The position numbers were made by a program, and so were the translations under genes. Of a DNA stretch of 64,000 bases, positions 42,906-51,762 are shown in pieces; position 1 is the first letter of the stretch; every line of letters begins with the position of its first letter. The DNA is from CAYFYS01 sp965202905 (GTDB lineage: Bacteria > Pseudomonadota > Alphaproteobacteria > MPNO01): positions 1,302,001 to 1,366,000 of the forward strand of contig OZ241868.1 of NCBI GenBank assembly GCA_965202905.1, written 5' to 3'. The notes under the pieces were generated by a model. It was not told the origin of the DNA. It searched no databases and saw nothing but the letters and a program-made list of their open reading frames with translations.

Positions 42906-43196
42906 GTGTTCAGGAGACTCGGGTCGGCGGCGGGTGCGCTCGATGACCTTACCCGGGTCGAAGCGCTCGTTCGCGAGCGGTTTCGGGTCGGCGGGCCCGA
43001 CTTGATCCTGGTCTCGCAGGATGCAGCGACGCAGCCCGGCTTCCCCCCGGAAGAAACCAACGTGGTCTTCTGGAAGGACGACAAGCGGTACCGCCTGAAA
43101 GTCTTCGCGCCGGTTGCCGAGGTCGGAGACGCCGACCTGCCGGTGGGCTGGCTGCTGCCGGCGCTCGAAGACACCGGCGATGCGGAGTGCTGCTGA
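42906..43196 (+). CDS. Small conserved-looking protein with C-terminal Cys-Cys
   Basis: This is a 96-residue protein from GTG 42906, with GGAG about eight bases upstream. A TTG at 42846 would add 20 poorly coding residues. It reads a helical start (LTRVEALVRERFRVGG), a beta-rich middle (DLILVSQDAATQPGFPPEET, NVVFWKDDKRYRLKVFAPVA) and a conserved-looking end LPVGWLLPALEDTGDAECC. The terminal CC pair suggests metal or redox chemistry, perhaps linked to the neighbouring CobW operon, which is divergent from it. I do not recognise a named family. A palindromic element begins 13 bp after the stop. Confidence 0.6.
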   Translation: MFRRLGSAAGALDDLTRVEALVRERFRVGGPDLILVSQDAATQPGFPPEETNVVFWKDDKRYRLKVFAPVAEVGDADLPVGWLLPALEDTGDAECC

Positions 43197-43208
43197 GCCG
43201 GCAATCCT

Positions 43209-43342
43209 CTGGTGGTTCGAATCTTTCGCTTCGAACCACTGGCTTTTATGTTGATGGATCAACTTATCGAGACATTTGAATGCGTTGTGGTCGCCAGATC
43301 ATCATCGGCCGGGGGATTCAAATGTCTCGGTTGATCCACTAG
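43209..43342 (+). repeat. Palindromic dispersed element, copy 2
   Basis: This is a 134-bp copy in the same orientation as 11541-11674, with few differences. The left hairpin is ggtggttcgaat / cttcgaaccact, and the long palindrome arms cgagacatttgaat / attcaaatgtctcg are exact here. Its right-hand CTAG provides the TAG stop of the alpha/beta hydrolase gene on the minus strand. Confidence 0.9.
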
Positions 43343-44193
43343 CCGCCGGCACCGTCGAGAAAGCCAATGATCCGTTTCGGGGCGCTGTCCCCGGTCTGAG
43401 CCTCCACCGGAACGTCCCAGTACTCCGAACCGGACAGACATTCCTGCAGGTACCGCGCGGCCGAAATCGCGTGCGATTCATCGTCTCCCGGAACGACCAG
43501 AGCGGGGATCTCCAATTGCATCAGATCCTCCGGATCAGCGCCCGGCGCGGTATCGCGGTCGATCAGGCCGCGATACATCGACGTCACGGTGAGCCGGTAG
43601 CGCGCCGGATCGAGCGCGGCGTAGGCCTTGGCGAAGTCGTCCGCGTTGCGGATCGGTTGTCCCCAGGGACCGCCGCGGGGATCCTGCGAGAAGTTCTTGT
43701 TGTGACCGCGCACGAGATCGACGACGGCCTGAAGGCCGTGTTCCTCCACGAAGGCGAGGTGGCGGGCGAAGCGCTGGTGGGCGCCGATACGGTATCGCGG
43801 ACCGCCCACCGGCCAGAACAGCACCATCGATCGCGTGCGCCCGGGATGGCGGACCCCGAAGGCCGTCACCGGACAGCAACCCATGCAACCGCCCATGATG
43901 TGAGCCTTTTCCACGCCCAGCGTGTCGAGCAGGCCGGCGCCCTGGCGGACGTAGTGCCGCCAACTGATCCTCTCCACCCGCCCTCCCGACCGGCCGTTCT
44001 CACGCCGGTCGAAGACGATGCACCGGTAGCGTTTCGGCAAATGGTCGAGGAGCCCGATGCGCTTGTAGATGCCGAGATCGGTCCACTGCTCGATGCGGGC
44101 ATCAAAACCGCCCGGCGCATACATCAGGAGCGGCGGCCCATCGCCCATGACTGCGTAGCGCGTATCGATTCCGTCGATCTGTGCGATGGGCAT
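43339..44193 (-). CDS. Alpha/beta-fold hydrolase with Cys in the nucleophile elbow
   Basis: This is a 284-residue alpha/beta hydrolase. It starts MPIAQIDGIDTRYAVMGDGP, with the oxyanion block PPLLMYAPGGFDAR and FDRRENGRSGG. The nucleophile elbow, normally GxSxG, reads HIMGGCMGCCP, so the predicted nucleophile is Cys. A Cys nucleophile is known in dienelactone hydrolase-type enzymes. The acid/base region VPGDDESHAISAARYL supplies Asp and His. The TAG stop belongs to the CTAG end of the palindromic element, so the original C-terminus may have been altered. The gene follows neuC on the same strand after 263 bp. Confidence 0.82.
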   Translation of the reverse strand: MPIAQIDGIDTRYAVMGDGPPLLMYAPGGFDARIEQWTDLGIYKRIGLLDHLPKRYRCIVFDRRENGRSGGRVERISWRHYVRQGAGLLDTLGVEKAHIMGGCMGCCPVTAFGVRHPGRTRSMVLFWPVGGPRYRIGAHQRFARHLAFVEEHGLQAVVDLVRGHNKNFSQDPRGGPWGQPIRNADDFAKAYAALDPARYRLTVTSMYRGLIDRDTAPGADPEDLMQLEIPALVVPGDDESHAISAARYLQECLSGSEYWDVPVEAQTGDSAPKRIIGFLDGAGG

Positions 44194-44456
44194 GGGCGCG
44201 GTCGTCTCCGGGCGCGATGCGGAGGCTGCGGAAACCGCAGCTTACGATTTGAGTTCGCCGGTGAACAGGAGCCTCTGCCCCCGCCAATGACGGGTCGCGG
44301 CGATTCCTCGACAGCGGCCGCGCTACGAGCGGCCGGGAACCACTCCATGCTTCGCAAGGACGTTGACACACTCGACGCAAACCGGCGCCGACTTCCAACG
44401 GCGCGAGTCCGTCGGATGGCTCACGGACGTATGGCTGAGTCTCGCCCGGCACCGGA

Positions 44457-45614
44457 TCAGAACGCGAGTCGCTTTTCGATCGTCAACGGGGCGGTCGCCA
44501 GCACGTCGGCGATACGCTCGCCGGCCTTGCCGGCGCCGTAGAGCGTGTCGCGCGGCCGCTCACGGGCGGTGAACAGGGCCTCGATCCCGCGGCGAATCGC
44601 GGCCCGGTCGTAGTCGACATGGACGACGTTGCGGCCGCGGTCCCGGCCTTGCTGGCGGCTGCCGATGTCGATCGCCGGGACGCCGAGAAAGGAGCATTCG
44701 CGGATCGCAGCCGAGGAATTGCCGAGGATCCCGTTGGCGTTTATCAGGAGCGACAGGAAATCGAGCGGCTTGAAATTGCGGTAGAAATGGACGCGCGGCA
44801 GCTCGTCGCGTTCGCGGAAGGAGCGAATGCTCTTGGACGTCACGTCCGATCCGGCATCGACGTTGGGCCAGAACCACAGCGCCGGTCGATCCGCCTCGGA
44901 GACGGCGCGCAAGGTCTCCTCGATGTGGTAGCGGGCGTGCTCGAACTCGGTGGTCACCGGGTGCTGCAGAACCACGACATAGCCGTCCGCCAGGCTGAGC
45001 TCGGCCCCGACGCCGCCATAGCCGCCGACCACGGCCTCGATGTCGCGCGGCTCGGCTTCGAGCGCCCGACGGGCGAGGTCGATCGACGGGCAGCCGGTGA
45101 TGTGAACCGCCTCGGGCCGCTCGCCCATGCGGATCAGCCGGTCCGCCGCCGCTTCGGAGGCCACGAGATGCAGATCGGCGAGCTTGGTGACCGCGTGGCG
45201 CACCTTCTCGTCGATCGAGCCGGTGATCTCGCCGCCCTGGATGTGGGCCAGCGAAATGTTCATGTAGGCTGCCGCGGTCGCCGTCGCCAGGGTCTCGAAC
45301 CGGTCGGCGATCGTCACCACCATGTCCGGCCCGAGGTCGTCGAAAGCGGTCGCGAACTCGGACAGCCCGAGCCCGGTCGACTTCGCCGAGGTCACCAGAT
45401 TCTCGCCTTCGAGCACCATGTAGACACGCCGGTCGATGGTGAAGCCTTCGGCCTCGATCACATCGAGCGCGTTGCCGTAACGGTCGAGCAGCGCGGACGC
45501 CGCAACGACGAGCTGCAGCTCGATTCCGGGATGCGCCCGCATCGCCTCCAGCGCGGTACGGATTCGCGCATAGCTCGGCCGCGCGGTGACGACGACGCAG
45601 ACTTTGCGTGGCAT
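44457..45614 (-). CDS. neuC: UDP-GlcNAc 2-epimerase, hydrolysing (NeuC-like)
   Basis: This 385-residue enzyme forms ManNAc (or a diacetamido analogue) and UDP, the first step toward sialic and other nonulosonic acids. It begins KVCVVVTARPSYARIRTALE, with VVTIADRFETLATATAAAYM, LAHIQGGEITGSIDEKVRHA, the QHPVTTEFEHAR block and GNSSAAIRECSFLGVPAIDI. The GE-x-TGS-x-DE and GNSSxxIxE motifs are those of hydrolysing epimerases (NeuC/GlmE/LegG). Subtype cannot be fixed by eye. With neuA and neuB at 49.9-51.7 kb it forms a nonulosonic-acid pathway, split by a decayed segment. Confidence 0.88.
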   Translation of the reverse strand: MPRKVCVVVTARPSYARIRTALEAMRAHPGIELQLVVAASALLDRYGNALDVIEAEGFTIDRRVYMVLEGENLVTSAKSTGLGLSEFATAFDDLGPDMVVTIADRFETLATATAAAYMNISLAHIQGGEITGSIDEKVRHAVTKLADLHLVASEAAADRLIRMGERPEAVHITGCPSIDLARRALEAEPRDIEAVVGGYGGVGAELSLADGYVVVLQHPVTTEFEHARYHIEETLRAVSEADRPALWFWPNVDAGSDVTSKSIRSFRERDELPRVHFYRNFKPLDFLSLLINANGILGNSSAAIRECSFLGVPAIDIGSRQQGRDRGRNVVHVDYDRAAIRRGIEALFTARERPRDTLYGAGKAGERIADVLATAPLTIEKRLAF

Positions 45615-45646
45615 GGCCGGTGGGTCCGTATCCCCGCGTGTTACGT

Positions 45647-46720
45647 CTACCCGGCGGATCGGATCTCGAAGATGCGACCGGATATTTCCGCGACTGCCGG
45701 TATCGGTCGGTTGAGCAGAGTGGCTATCCGCCGTACGCGCTCTTCGATTTGTGCCACCGGAGTTGGTGGAAACTTGTGGTTGATGTATGCTGGGTGGCTA
45801 GGCGCTGTGTCTCTCAACGCAGCGGCCGACTTTTCGAGCCGACGGACCATTGAATTCGTCCATCCCTTCACCCGCTGAAGCCTCGGCGCTTCAATTTGCC
45901 TGGCATCCGCACGCGCGACGATGGTATCCGCAATTCTTTCGGCGCTAAGCTTGCCGTCCAGACTATTGACCATTATGCCTAGATTCTGCCCGACTTCGTC
46001 GTCGCGACTCTCCGTTTCGGCACCGTAGGCGACTGCATTAATAAGCTCTTCTGGCGTCCGTGCCTCGAAACTGACGGATAGCGGCTGAGCACTCTCGAAT
46101 TGGCCGCCGTCCACGGGTCGGTATATGATGGGCCGCCGGCCGAGCAAAGCCGCCTCCACCGCGGTGGTACAACCATTGTGGACGATCGCGTCGGCGCCTA
46201 GGAGCCAAGGCACGAGTTGGTCGTCATATCGGATCTGGATGTTCTCAAGCCCGCGCGCCGCCTCCGCCCAGCAAGATGGATCCTCGGAGGGATGAGGTCG
46301 AACAACAATGGTCCGGTCCGGAAAGGCGACCGACAATCGCGGCAGCACTTCGATGAATGCCCGGAAAACAGCGAGCCGGAATTTTAGGAAACTCTCCGAA
46401 TGCCGTGACCGCTTCGCCAACCGTAACAACACCCGGTCGCCGGACGGACCGAGCACGCGCGGAGTCAGCGCATGGTTCAGCCAGCCAAAATTCGAGTTCA
46501 CCAGCGCAAAGGAACCCACCTCTGCCCGCAGCGAGTTGGCGCGATCCTGGTACAGCAACCGCATCTCGGGGCGCAACAGGTCCACTCGAGGATTGCCGGT
46601 CTGAAAGACGGTGACTCCAGCAGGATTGGTCACCGGTGCCAGGGCGTGGGTGTGTTGGTCGCCCCACGAGAAGATGGTGTCGATAAGCCCGACGGTGTTC
46701 GGATCGACTCGTCGTTGACG
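45647..46720 (-). pseudogene. N-terminally truncated surface-carbohydrate biosynthesis protein
   Basis: The frame reads NTVGLIDTIFSWGDQHTHAL, then FQTGNPRVDLLRPEM, IVVRPHPSEDPSCWAEAARG and DAIVHNGCTTAVEAALLGRR. It is a paralogue of the intact gene at 48544-49902 (shared RPHPxE, HNGCTTAVEA, DGKLSAERI, HKFPPxPVxQIEERV). About 120-140 N-terminal residues are absent and the upstream sequence (DFYPLTAKIDNFWPLVARKP) is out of frame. A GTG at 46633 could start a 328-residue product. Base composition is less GC-rich than the surroundings. The family resembles glycosyl/glycerophosphate transferases acting on surface polymers. Confidence 0.7.
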
Positions 46721-47207
46721 ATAGGTTTCCGGGCCACCAGCGGCCAGAAATTATCGATCTTGGCGGTCAACGGATAGAAATCGTGAACGTTACGGAGCGG
46801 CCTCGTTAACGACGATCTGAGGGACGGAAGTCGTAATCCAGCGCCATCCGTAGTTCGGTGGTCGGGCCATGCGCGACATCGGCACGCGCGGGAAGGCAAG
46901 GCCCGTGAAATAGAGCTCGGTCATCTGCTCGGCCCGGTGGGAATGAAACTCGCCGGCGAAGCGCCGGTACTCGTCATCGGTCATCAGGCAAGTGTCGATG
47001 GTGTGGCCCACGGGTGTTGGTCGAGGCGTAGCGATACGGCCCGAGGAACGGGAGAAAGGAAAAATGCTTGATCACGAACAGAGCGCCTGGGTTAGCCGAT
47101 GCGCTGACTGCGCGGAAGATACTGTCCCAGTTTATCTGGGATATGGTCGATCGCCTGAATCATAGAAAAGCATCGAACTTCTCGTCCAGTTCTTCGATGT
47201 CATGGGC

Positions 47208-47250
47208 GCCGGACTCCCGGCAAAGCGAAACTCCTTGCCGGGAGTCCGGC
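47208..47250. repeat. Perfect 16-bp inverted repeat
   Basis: The arms gccggactcccggcaa and ttgccgggagtccggc are exact reverse complements around 11 bp. It lies within the dead methyltransferase gene, has no T-run and no counterpart noticed elsewhere in the window. Confidence 0.8.
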
Positions 47251-47369
47251 GATAAGCGAGCGACGCCGGCCGTATGCTGAAATGTTGATCGCTGGTCAAT
47301 GCGCGATAGCTTTCGAAGTCGAGTACGTTCGGGCTTTTCTCGGCCACGAAATCAGCCAACTCGGCGAAC

Positions 47370-47424
47370 AGGTCGTCGCGGTCGTGGGCTTTTCTGCCAG
47401 CTAGGTCGTCGCGGTCGTGGGCTT
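47370..47424. repeat. 22-bp direct repeat, 33-bp period
   Basis: The 22-base unit aggtcgtcgcggtcgtggg-ctt occurs at 47370-47391 and 47403-47424. It duplicates the coding segment AHDRDDL in the methyltransferase pseudogene. Confidence 0.85.
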
Positions 47425-47775
47425 GAGCTTTGTGTTCAGCGTCGAGAAACGGGTCGATGCCGACCGCCGAGCCGAGACCGGTGAACTCGAGCATGAGGCG
47501 CGGGATCATTCCGTTGCCCGTGCCGATGTAGCGAGAGGTTTCTTGCCTTTGATGTCGACATCGGCGCGGTCGATTAGATCGATGAACTGGTGTAACTGTA
47601 AGATGACCCGGCCACGCTGCCGCTCGTGGACGATCCCGGCCGGCGGTGGATCCCAGTAGTTGGTGCCGGGGCTAGTCGGGTTGAGGAACGGCAGGAGAAA
47701 ATCGTCGGATACTGGCAGCTTGACGCCGTTGTCGATGCCGTCGCCAGCGTTGTCAATTCGTGCTTTCCCTTGATT

Positions 47776-48098
47776 TAACAGCCGCAGCAGGATGGAGAAA
47801 CCCTCTCGCCGATTCTCAAGTCAACCAAGCGTTTACAGTATAGCGCGGCACAGCTCGGTCGAACCTTATATCTGGTATTCCATCCTTCTGTCAACAGGAT
47901 CTTTGATCAGCGGACTGGCGGGCGCAAACCTCAATCCCCGACCCCTCCCATCTAAAGCGCAAAACCGACGAAACCGTCATGCCCGTGAATGCACCGGCCC
48001 GGCGACCTCGGTCATTTTGCCTTCCCGCACTGGCAACCATTTGAAGCCCGGCTGCTTAGCATGGCCGGTGGGCGCACGCCATTCGGACGCCGGGAGGG
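47776..48098. other. Stretch without a supportable gene
   Basis: These ~320 bp lie between the methyltransferase pseudogene and the relic block at 48099. They have lower GC and no start, motif or hairpin that I could support. They are probably eroded former coding DNA or the original promoter region of the methyltransferase. Confidence 0.5.
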
Positions 48099-48240
48099 TA
48101 GTGTCTCAGTTTGAAAAGCTGCGGCCTCGGCTTGTTGAACCGGGGCCGCGAATCGGAGATCGATCGGAAGCGGTAGACCAAGCCCAGGCGCACCGCCGCC
48201 GGAGCCTTCAGGCGGCCGTTCGCCCCGGGCCCGGCGACCC
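48099..48240 (-). pseudogene. Outer-membrane barrel C-terminal relic (copy B)
   Basis: On the minus strand the frame reads RVAGPGANGRLKAPAAVRLG then LVYRF, a classic autotransporter/outer-membrane barrel ending. The stop TGA of copy A (16714) is CGA here, so the frame runs on. The following hairpin region matches 16651-16703. The block is fused to an IS-transposase tail at about 48245. Confidence 0.6.
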
Positions 48241-48257
48241 GCGTAGCCCGCCTTCCG

Positions 48258-48485
48258 ACGCTCTACTTCACGCACTACAACTTCGTGCGCATCCACAAGA
48301 CGCTGAAAGGCGCCCCGGCGATGGCGGCGGGCGTATCGGACACGCTGCGGGACATGGAATGGATCACCGGGGAATGGATCGTCGGCTCGATCGACGCGCA
48401 GGCGACGAAGCCGAAGCGATTCGATCCAAACTTGAGACACTACCGCCGGGAGAACGCCCTTCCGCGCCGCCATCGGGGATGCTAA
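48258..48485 (+). pseudogene. C-terminal remnant of an IS1-like transposase
   Basis: The frame reads TLYFTHYNFVRIHKTLKGAP, then AMAAGVSDTLRDMEWI. This is the characteristic YNFxRxHKTL-x-x-xPAMxAG ending of a widespread IS1-like transposase family. Everything upstream (the DDE core) is missing. The inverted-repeat-like sequence caaacttgagacactac at 48427-48443 overlaps its 3' end and pairs with tagtgtctcagtttga at 48099. This suggests an internally deleted insertion sequence of about 345 bp. Confidence 0.7.
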
Positions 48486-48543
48486 ATACCTTGCCGTCAC
48501 ATGAAGAACGCTCGCCGATCTGGTGGGAGAAATCGGAGTATGG

Positions 48544-49902
48544 GTGGGAGTGAGCGCTTCCGGAACGACGCTGCTGGTGCCGGTCGAGATCCAGGTGCGG
48601 GAGTTCGATTCGAAGCTCCTGCTGTCGTGCGTCGCCGTCGAGGCAGGCTTTCGGGTTGTGCTCGGCTCGCAGACCCGGATACGCCGCCGGATCGACAGCT
48701 TCCCGCGCGGCATCTATCTCGCCAAGGACATGGGCCCACGCAAGGTCCGAATCTTCAAGATCCTCGAGGATCTCGGGCACCGGATTCTCGGCTGGGACGA
48801 GGAAGGGCTCGTGCGCGACTCGCCAGACTACTATTACAAGATGCGGATCTCGCCCGAGACGCTCAATAAGGTTTCCGGCTGGTTCGCCTGGGGCGCGGAG
48901 GACGCCGAGACCTTGCGGGCGCATCCCAGCTACACGGGGTTTCCGATCCATGTGACCGGCAACGTGCGCTTTGACATGCTGCGCCCGGAGTTGCGTGAGT
49001 TCTACCGCCCCGAGGCCGATGCGCTGAACCGACGGTATAGGCACTTCATCCTCATTAATACCAATTTCGGCCGATCGAACCACTTCCTGCCGAAGCACAC
49101 CGTCAATTTGCAGAAGCTGGCGGCCGATCTGGGCGAGAAGGATACGAACTGGGATTACGCGCTCGCGCTGCACCGCGACGACCTGTTTGTGCGGTTCCAG
49201 AAGATGATCGCAGGCCTCGCGCGCGCCTTTCCCGGCACGACAGTGGTCATCCGGCCGCACCCGGCCGAGAGCCACGACGTCTGGCGGGAGGCGGCGGCCG
49301 GTTGCGCCAACGTCGCGGTCGTCCACGAAGACAGCGTGATCCCTTGGATCATGGCGAGCGAGGTCGTGATCCACAACGGCTGCACGACGGCGGTGGAGGC
49401 CTTTCTGCTCGATCGGCCTGCGGTGGCCTACAAGCCGGTCGTCTCCGAACGGTTCGACCGGCACCTGCCGGATTCGCTGAGCTTTCCCGCCTTCGACATG
49501 GATGAACTGATCGGCCATGTCGGCGCGGTCCTGGACCGATCGGCGCCCGCGCGGCGGACCGTCGGCCAGAAGGAGACGCAGCGCCGATATCTGGCGCCGT
49601 CGAACGGCAAGCTCGCGGCCGAGCGGATCACGGAGATCATCATGCGGACGGACAACGCACCGAACGGGACCTCCCCCTCGGCGCTGTCTCGGCTCCGAGG
49701 CATTGTCCGGGCCGGCGAAAAGATCGCCAACTCTTTCGTCCCCGGCACGACGGACTGGAAAGTCTACGAAAGCCACCGCTTCCCGGGCATCACGCCGGAG
49801 GCGGTCGAGGAGCGCATCGGCCGCCTCGGCCGGCTGCTGAACCGTTTCGACCGGGTGCGCGTGGGCAGGCTGTCGGAGGGCATATTCGAGATCACGGCGT
49901 AG
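48544..49902 (+). CDS. Surface carbohydrate biosynthesis protein
   Basis: This protein of about 452 residues begins near LLVPVEIQVREFDSKLLLSC, then LGSQTRIRRRIDSFPRGIYL. It includes ILGWDEEGLVRDSPDYYYKM, VTGNVRFDMLRPELREFY, VVIRPHPAESHDVWREAAAG and VVIHNGCTTAVEAFLLDRPA. The C-terminal half is like CDP-glycerol glycerophosphotransferase/epimerase folds that build surface polymers. GTG codons at 48523, 48544 and 48550 are possible starts; 48544 has CGGAG at good distance. A truncated paralogue lies at 45647-46720. It is followed by neuA after 75 bp and likely belongs to that operon. The exact transferase activity is unknown. Confidence 0.8.
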   Translation: MGVSASGTTLLVPVEIQVREFDSKLLLSCVAVEAGFRVVLGSQTRIRRRIDSFPRGIYLAKDMGPRKVRIFKILEDLGHRILGWDEEGLVRDSPDYYYKMRISPETLNKVSGWFAWGAEDAETLRAHPSYTGFPIHVTGNVRFDMLRPELREFYRPEADALNRRYRHFILINTNFGRSNHFLPKHTVNLQKLAADLGEKDTNWDYALALHRDDLFVRFQKMIAGLARAFPGTTVVIRPHPAESHDVWREAAAGCANVAVVHEDSVIPWIMASEVVIHNGCTTAVEAFLLDRPAVAYKPVVSERFDRHLPDSLSFPAFDMDELIGHVGAVLDRSAPARRTVGQKETQRRYLAPSNGKLAAERITEIIMRTDNAPNGTSPSALSRLRGIVRAGEKIANSFVPGTTDWKVYESHRFPGITPEAVEERIGRLGRLLNRFDRVRVGRLSEGIFEITA

Positions 49903-49977
49903 CCGGGCCTCGCACGGCCGCAGGCCGACTGATGGGCGAAGCGGCGGCTGGAGGTCCTGAGCTGAGCGGATCGCCGG

Positions 49978-50679
49978 ATGAGGCGGATTGCGATCATCCC
50001 CGCGCGTAGCGGCAGCAAGGGCCTTCCGGACAAGAACCTGCAGGCGGTGGCAGGCGGTTCGTTGCTGGCCCGCGCCGTCCGCTGCGCCCTGGAGTCCGAT
50101 CTGTTCGAACGGGTTTACGTCTCCACCGACAGCGCGGCCTACGCCGAGGCCGCCGCCGCAATGGGGGTCGAGACCCCCTTCCTGCGCCCGCCGGCGCTCG
50201 CCGCCGATGACAGCTTGGTCGCCGATGCGATCGCGTTTACGCTCGACGCGTTCGAGGCGCGCGGCGCGCGGTTCGAGACGCTCTGCCTTCTCGAACCCAC
50301 CTCGCCGCTCAGAACACCCGAAATCGTGCGTTCGGCGGTCGATGCCGCCGAGACCGAGGGGTGGGATGCCGCCTTCACGGTGAGCCCGGTTCCCGTTCAC
50401 CTGCACGGACTTAAGCAGTACGATGTCGATGCGGACGGCGCGGCGCGGTTCTGCTTTCCGGGCGCGCGGGCCAATATCAACCGCCAGGAGCTCGCGCCGA
50501 CCTATGTGCGGAACGGGCTGTGCTATGCGGTGCGCATCGAGGCCTTCCGCGCCGTGCACAGCATTCATGGCCGGCGGGCAAAAGCCTGTATAATCAAGGG
50601 CCCGGCCATCAGCATCGACAGCGCGGAGGACCTCGAGGAAGTCCGCCGCCTGATCGGGCGCCGGAGGGCCTTGCCGTGA
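49978..50679 (+). CDS. neuA: CMP-nonulosonate (acylneuraminate) cytidylyltransferase
   Basis: This 233-residue enzyme activates a nonulosonic acid with CTP. It has the nucleotide-binding start RRIAIIPARSGSKGLPDKNL, then VYVSTDSAAYAEAAAAMG, LLEPTSPLRTPEIVRSAVDA and the late RNGLCYAVRIEAF and ISIDSAEDLEEVRRL (the IDSxEDL ending). Length and order are those of NeuA/PseF/LegF. It precedes neuB by 11 bp. Whether the sugar is N-acetylneuraminate, legionaminate or pseudaminate is not decidable by eye. Confidence 0.92.
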   Translation: MRRIAIIPARSGSKGLPDKNLQAVAGGSLLARAVRCALESDLFERVYVSTDSAAYAEAAAAMGVETPFLRPPALAADDSLVADAIAFTLDAFEARGARFETLCLLEPTSPLRTPEIVRSAVDAAETEGWDAAFTVSPVPVHLHGLKQYDVDADGAARFCFPGARANINRQELAPTYVRNGLCYAVRIEAFRAVHSIHGRRAKACIIKGPAISIDSAEDLEEVRRLIGRRRALP

Positions 50680-50690
50680 GGGAGGATTCG

Positions 50691-51725
50691 ATGACCACTT
50701 GGCTCGATGCGCCCGGCCCGACCGCGCCGTGCACGGTCATCGCCGAGATCGCCCAGGCCCATGACGGAAGCCTCGGAACGGCGCATGCGATGATCGATGC
50801 GGCCGCCGCGGCCGGCGCCTCGGCGGTCAAGTTCCAGACCCACATCGCCGCCGCCGAAAGCTCGCCCGAAGAGCCGTGGCGCACCCGGTTCAGCCCCCAG
50901 GACGAGACCCGCTACGACTACTGGCGGCGGATGGAGTTCACTGCGGACCAGTGGGCCGGGCTCGAGCGCCACGCCGCGGAGGCCGGGCTGTCGTTCCTGA
51001 GTTCACCGTTCTCGATGGAAGCCTTCGCGCTGCTGTCGCGCGTCGGGGTCGCCGGCTGGAAGGTCGCCTCGGGCGAGATCACCAATGCCCCGATGCTGGA
51101 CGCCATGGCCGTCTCGGGCAAGCCGGTGATCCTGTCGACCGGCATGAGCGCGCTCGACGAGGTCGACGCGGCGGTCGCGCGGATCGCGGCATCGGGGACC
51201 TCGCTGGCGCTGCTGCAATGCGCCTCGGTCTATCCGACGACGCCCGAACATGTCGGCCTCAACCTGCTGGCCGGGTTCCGCGAACGCTACGGCGTCGCCG
51301 TCGGGCTGTCGGACCATTCAGCGACGATCTTCCCCGGCGTTTGTGCGGCCTATCTCGGCGCCCAGGTGATCGAGGCGCACCTGACGCTGTCCCGCCGCGC
51401 CTTCGGCCCGGACGTGGCGGCCTCGCTGACAACCGGGGAGCTGACCGAGCTGGTCCGCGGGGTGCGCTTCGCCGAGGCGATGCGCGAGAACCCCGTCGAC
51501 AAGTCCGCCGTTACCGAGGCGGCCGAGCCGTTGCGCCGGATCTTCATGAAAAGCCTGGTCGCCGCGCACGATCTTGCGGCCGGCGAGACACTGACCGCCG
51601 CCGCGCTTTCGGCACGCAAGCCCGGCGCCGGCATCCCGATCTCACGCCACGACGAGTTCGTCGGACGGGTGCTCGCCCGGCCGGTCAGGCGCAACGCGCC
51701 GCTGGTCGAGGAAGACTTCGCGTGA
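50691..51725 (+). CDS. neuB: Nonulosonic (sialic) acid synthase
   Basis: NeuB condenses PEP with ManNAc or an analogue. The 344-residue protein has VIAEIAQAHDGSLGTAHAMI, KFQTHIAAAESS, LSSPFSMEAFALLSRVGVAG, WKVASGEITNAPMLDAM, ILSTGMSALDEVDAAV, GLSDHSATIFPGVCAAYLGA and a C-terminal SAF (antifreeze-like) domain ending VRRNAPLVEEDF. A GGGAGGA Shine-Dalgarno precedes ATG 50691; the frame to 50520 overlaps neuA and is spurious. The IAEIAQAH start is slightly unusual compared with IAEIGxNH. Confidence 0.92.
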   Translation: MTTWLDAPGPTAPCTVIAEIAQAHDGSLGTAHAMIDAAAAAGASAVKFQTHIAAAESSPEEPWRTRFSPQDETRYDYWRRMEFTADQWAGLERHAAEAGLSFLSSPFSMEAFALLSRVGVAGWKVASGEITNAPMLDAMAVSGKPVILSTGMSALDEVDAAVARIAASGTSLALLQCASVYPTTPEHVGLNLLAGFRERYGVAVGLSDHSATIFPGVCAAYLGAQVIEAHLTLSRRAFGPDVAASLTTGELTELVRGVRFAEAMRENPVDKSAVTEAAEPLRRIFMKSLVAAHDLAAGETLTAAALSARKPGAGIPISRHDEFVGRVLARPVRRNAPLVEEDFA

Positions 51726-51762
51726 CGCCGCTTCCGCGCCACCGGCCGGGCCGATAGGGGCC

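Larger units (their letters stand above)
46790..47775 (-). pseudogene. SAM-dependent methyltransferase, multiply frameshifted
   Basis: Pieces of one class I methyltransferase lie in successive frames on the minus strand: NAGDGIDNGVKLPVSDDFLL, LHQFIDLIDRADVDIKGK, the SAM-binding loop IGTGNGMIPRLMLEFTG, KSPNVLDFESYRALTSDQHF, FSFLPFLGPYRYAS and finally HTIDTCLMTDDEYRRFAGEF to IVVNEAAP (stop at 46790). At least three frameshifts are needed to join them. A 33-bp tandem duplication and a 16-bp perfect inverted repeat lie inside it. It is dead. It presumably once methylated a sugar in the surface glycan encoded nearby. Confidence 0.72.

Noticed and set aside
48364..50568. A 734-codon minus-strand frame over the surface-carbohydrate and neuA genes
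   Set aside because: It is antisense to two genes with clear family motifs.
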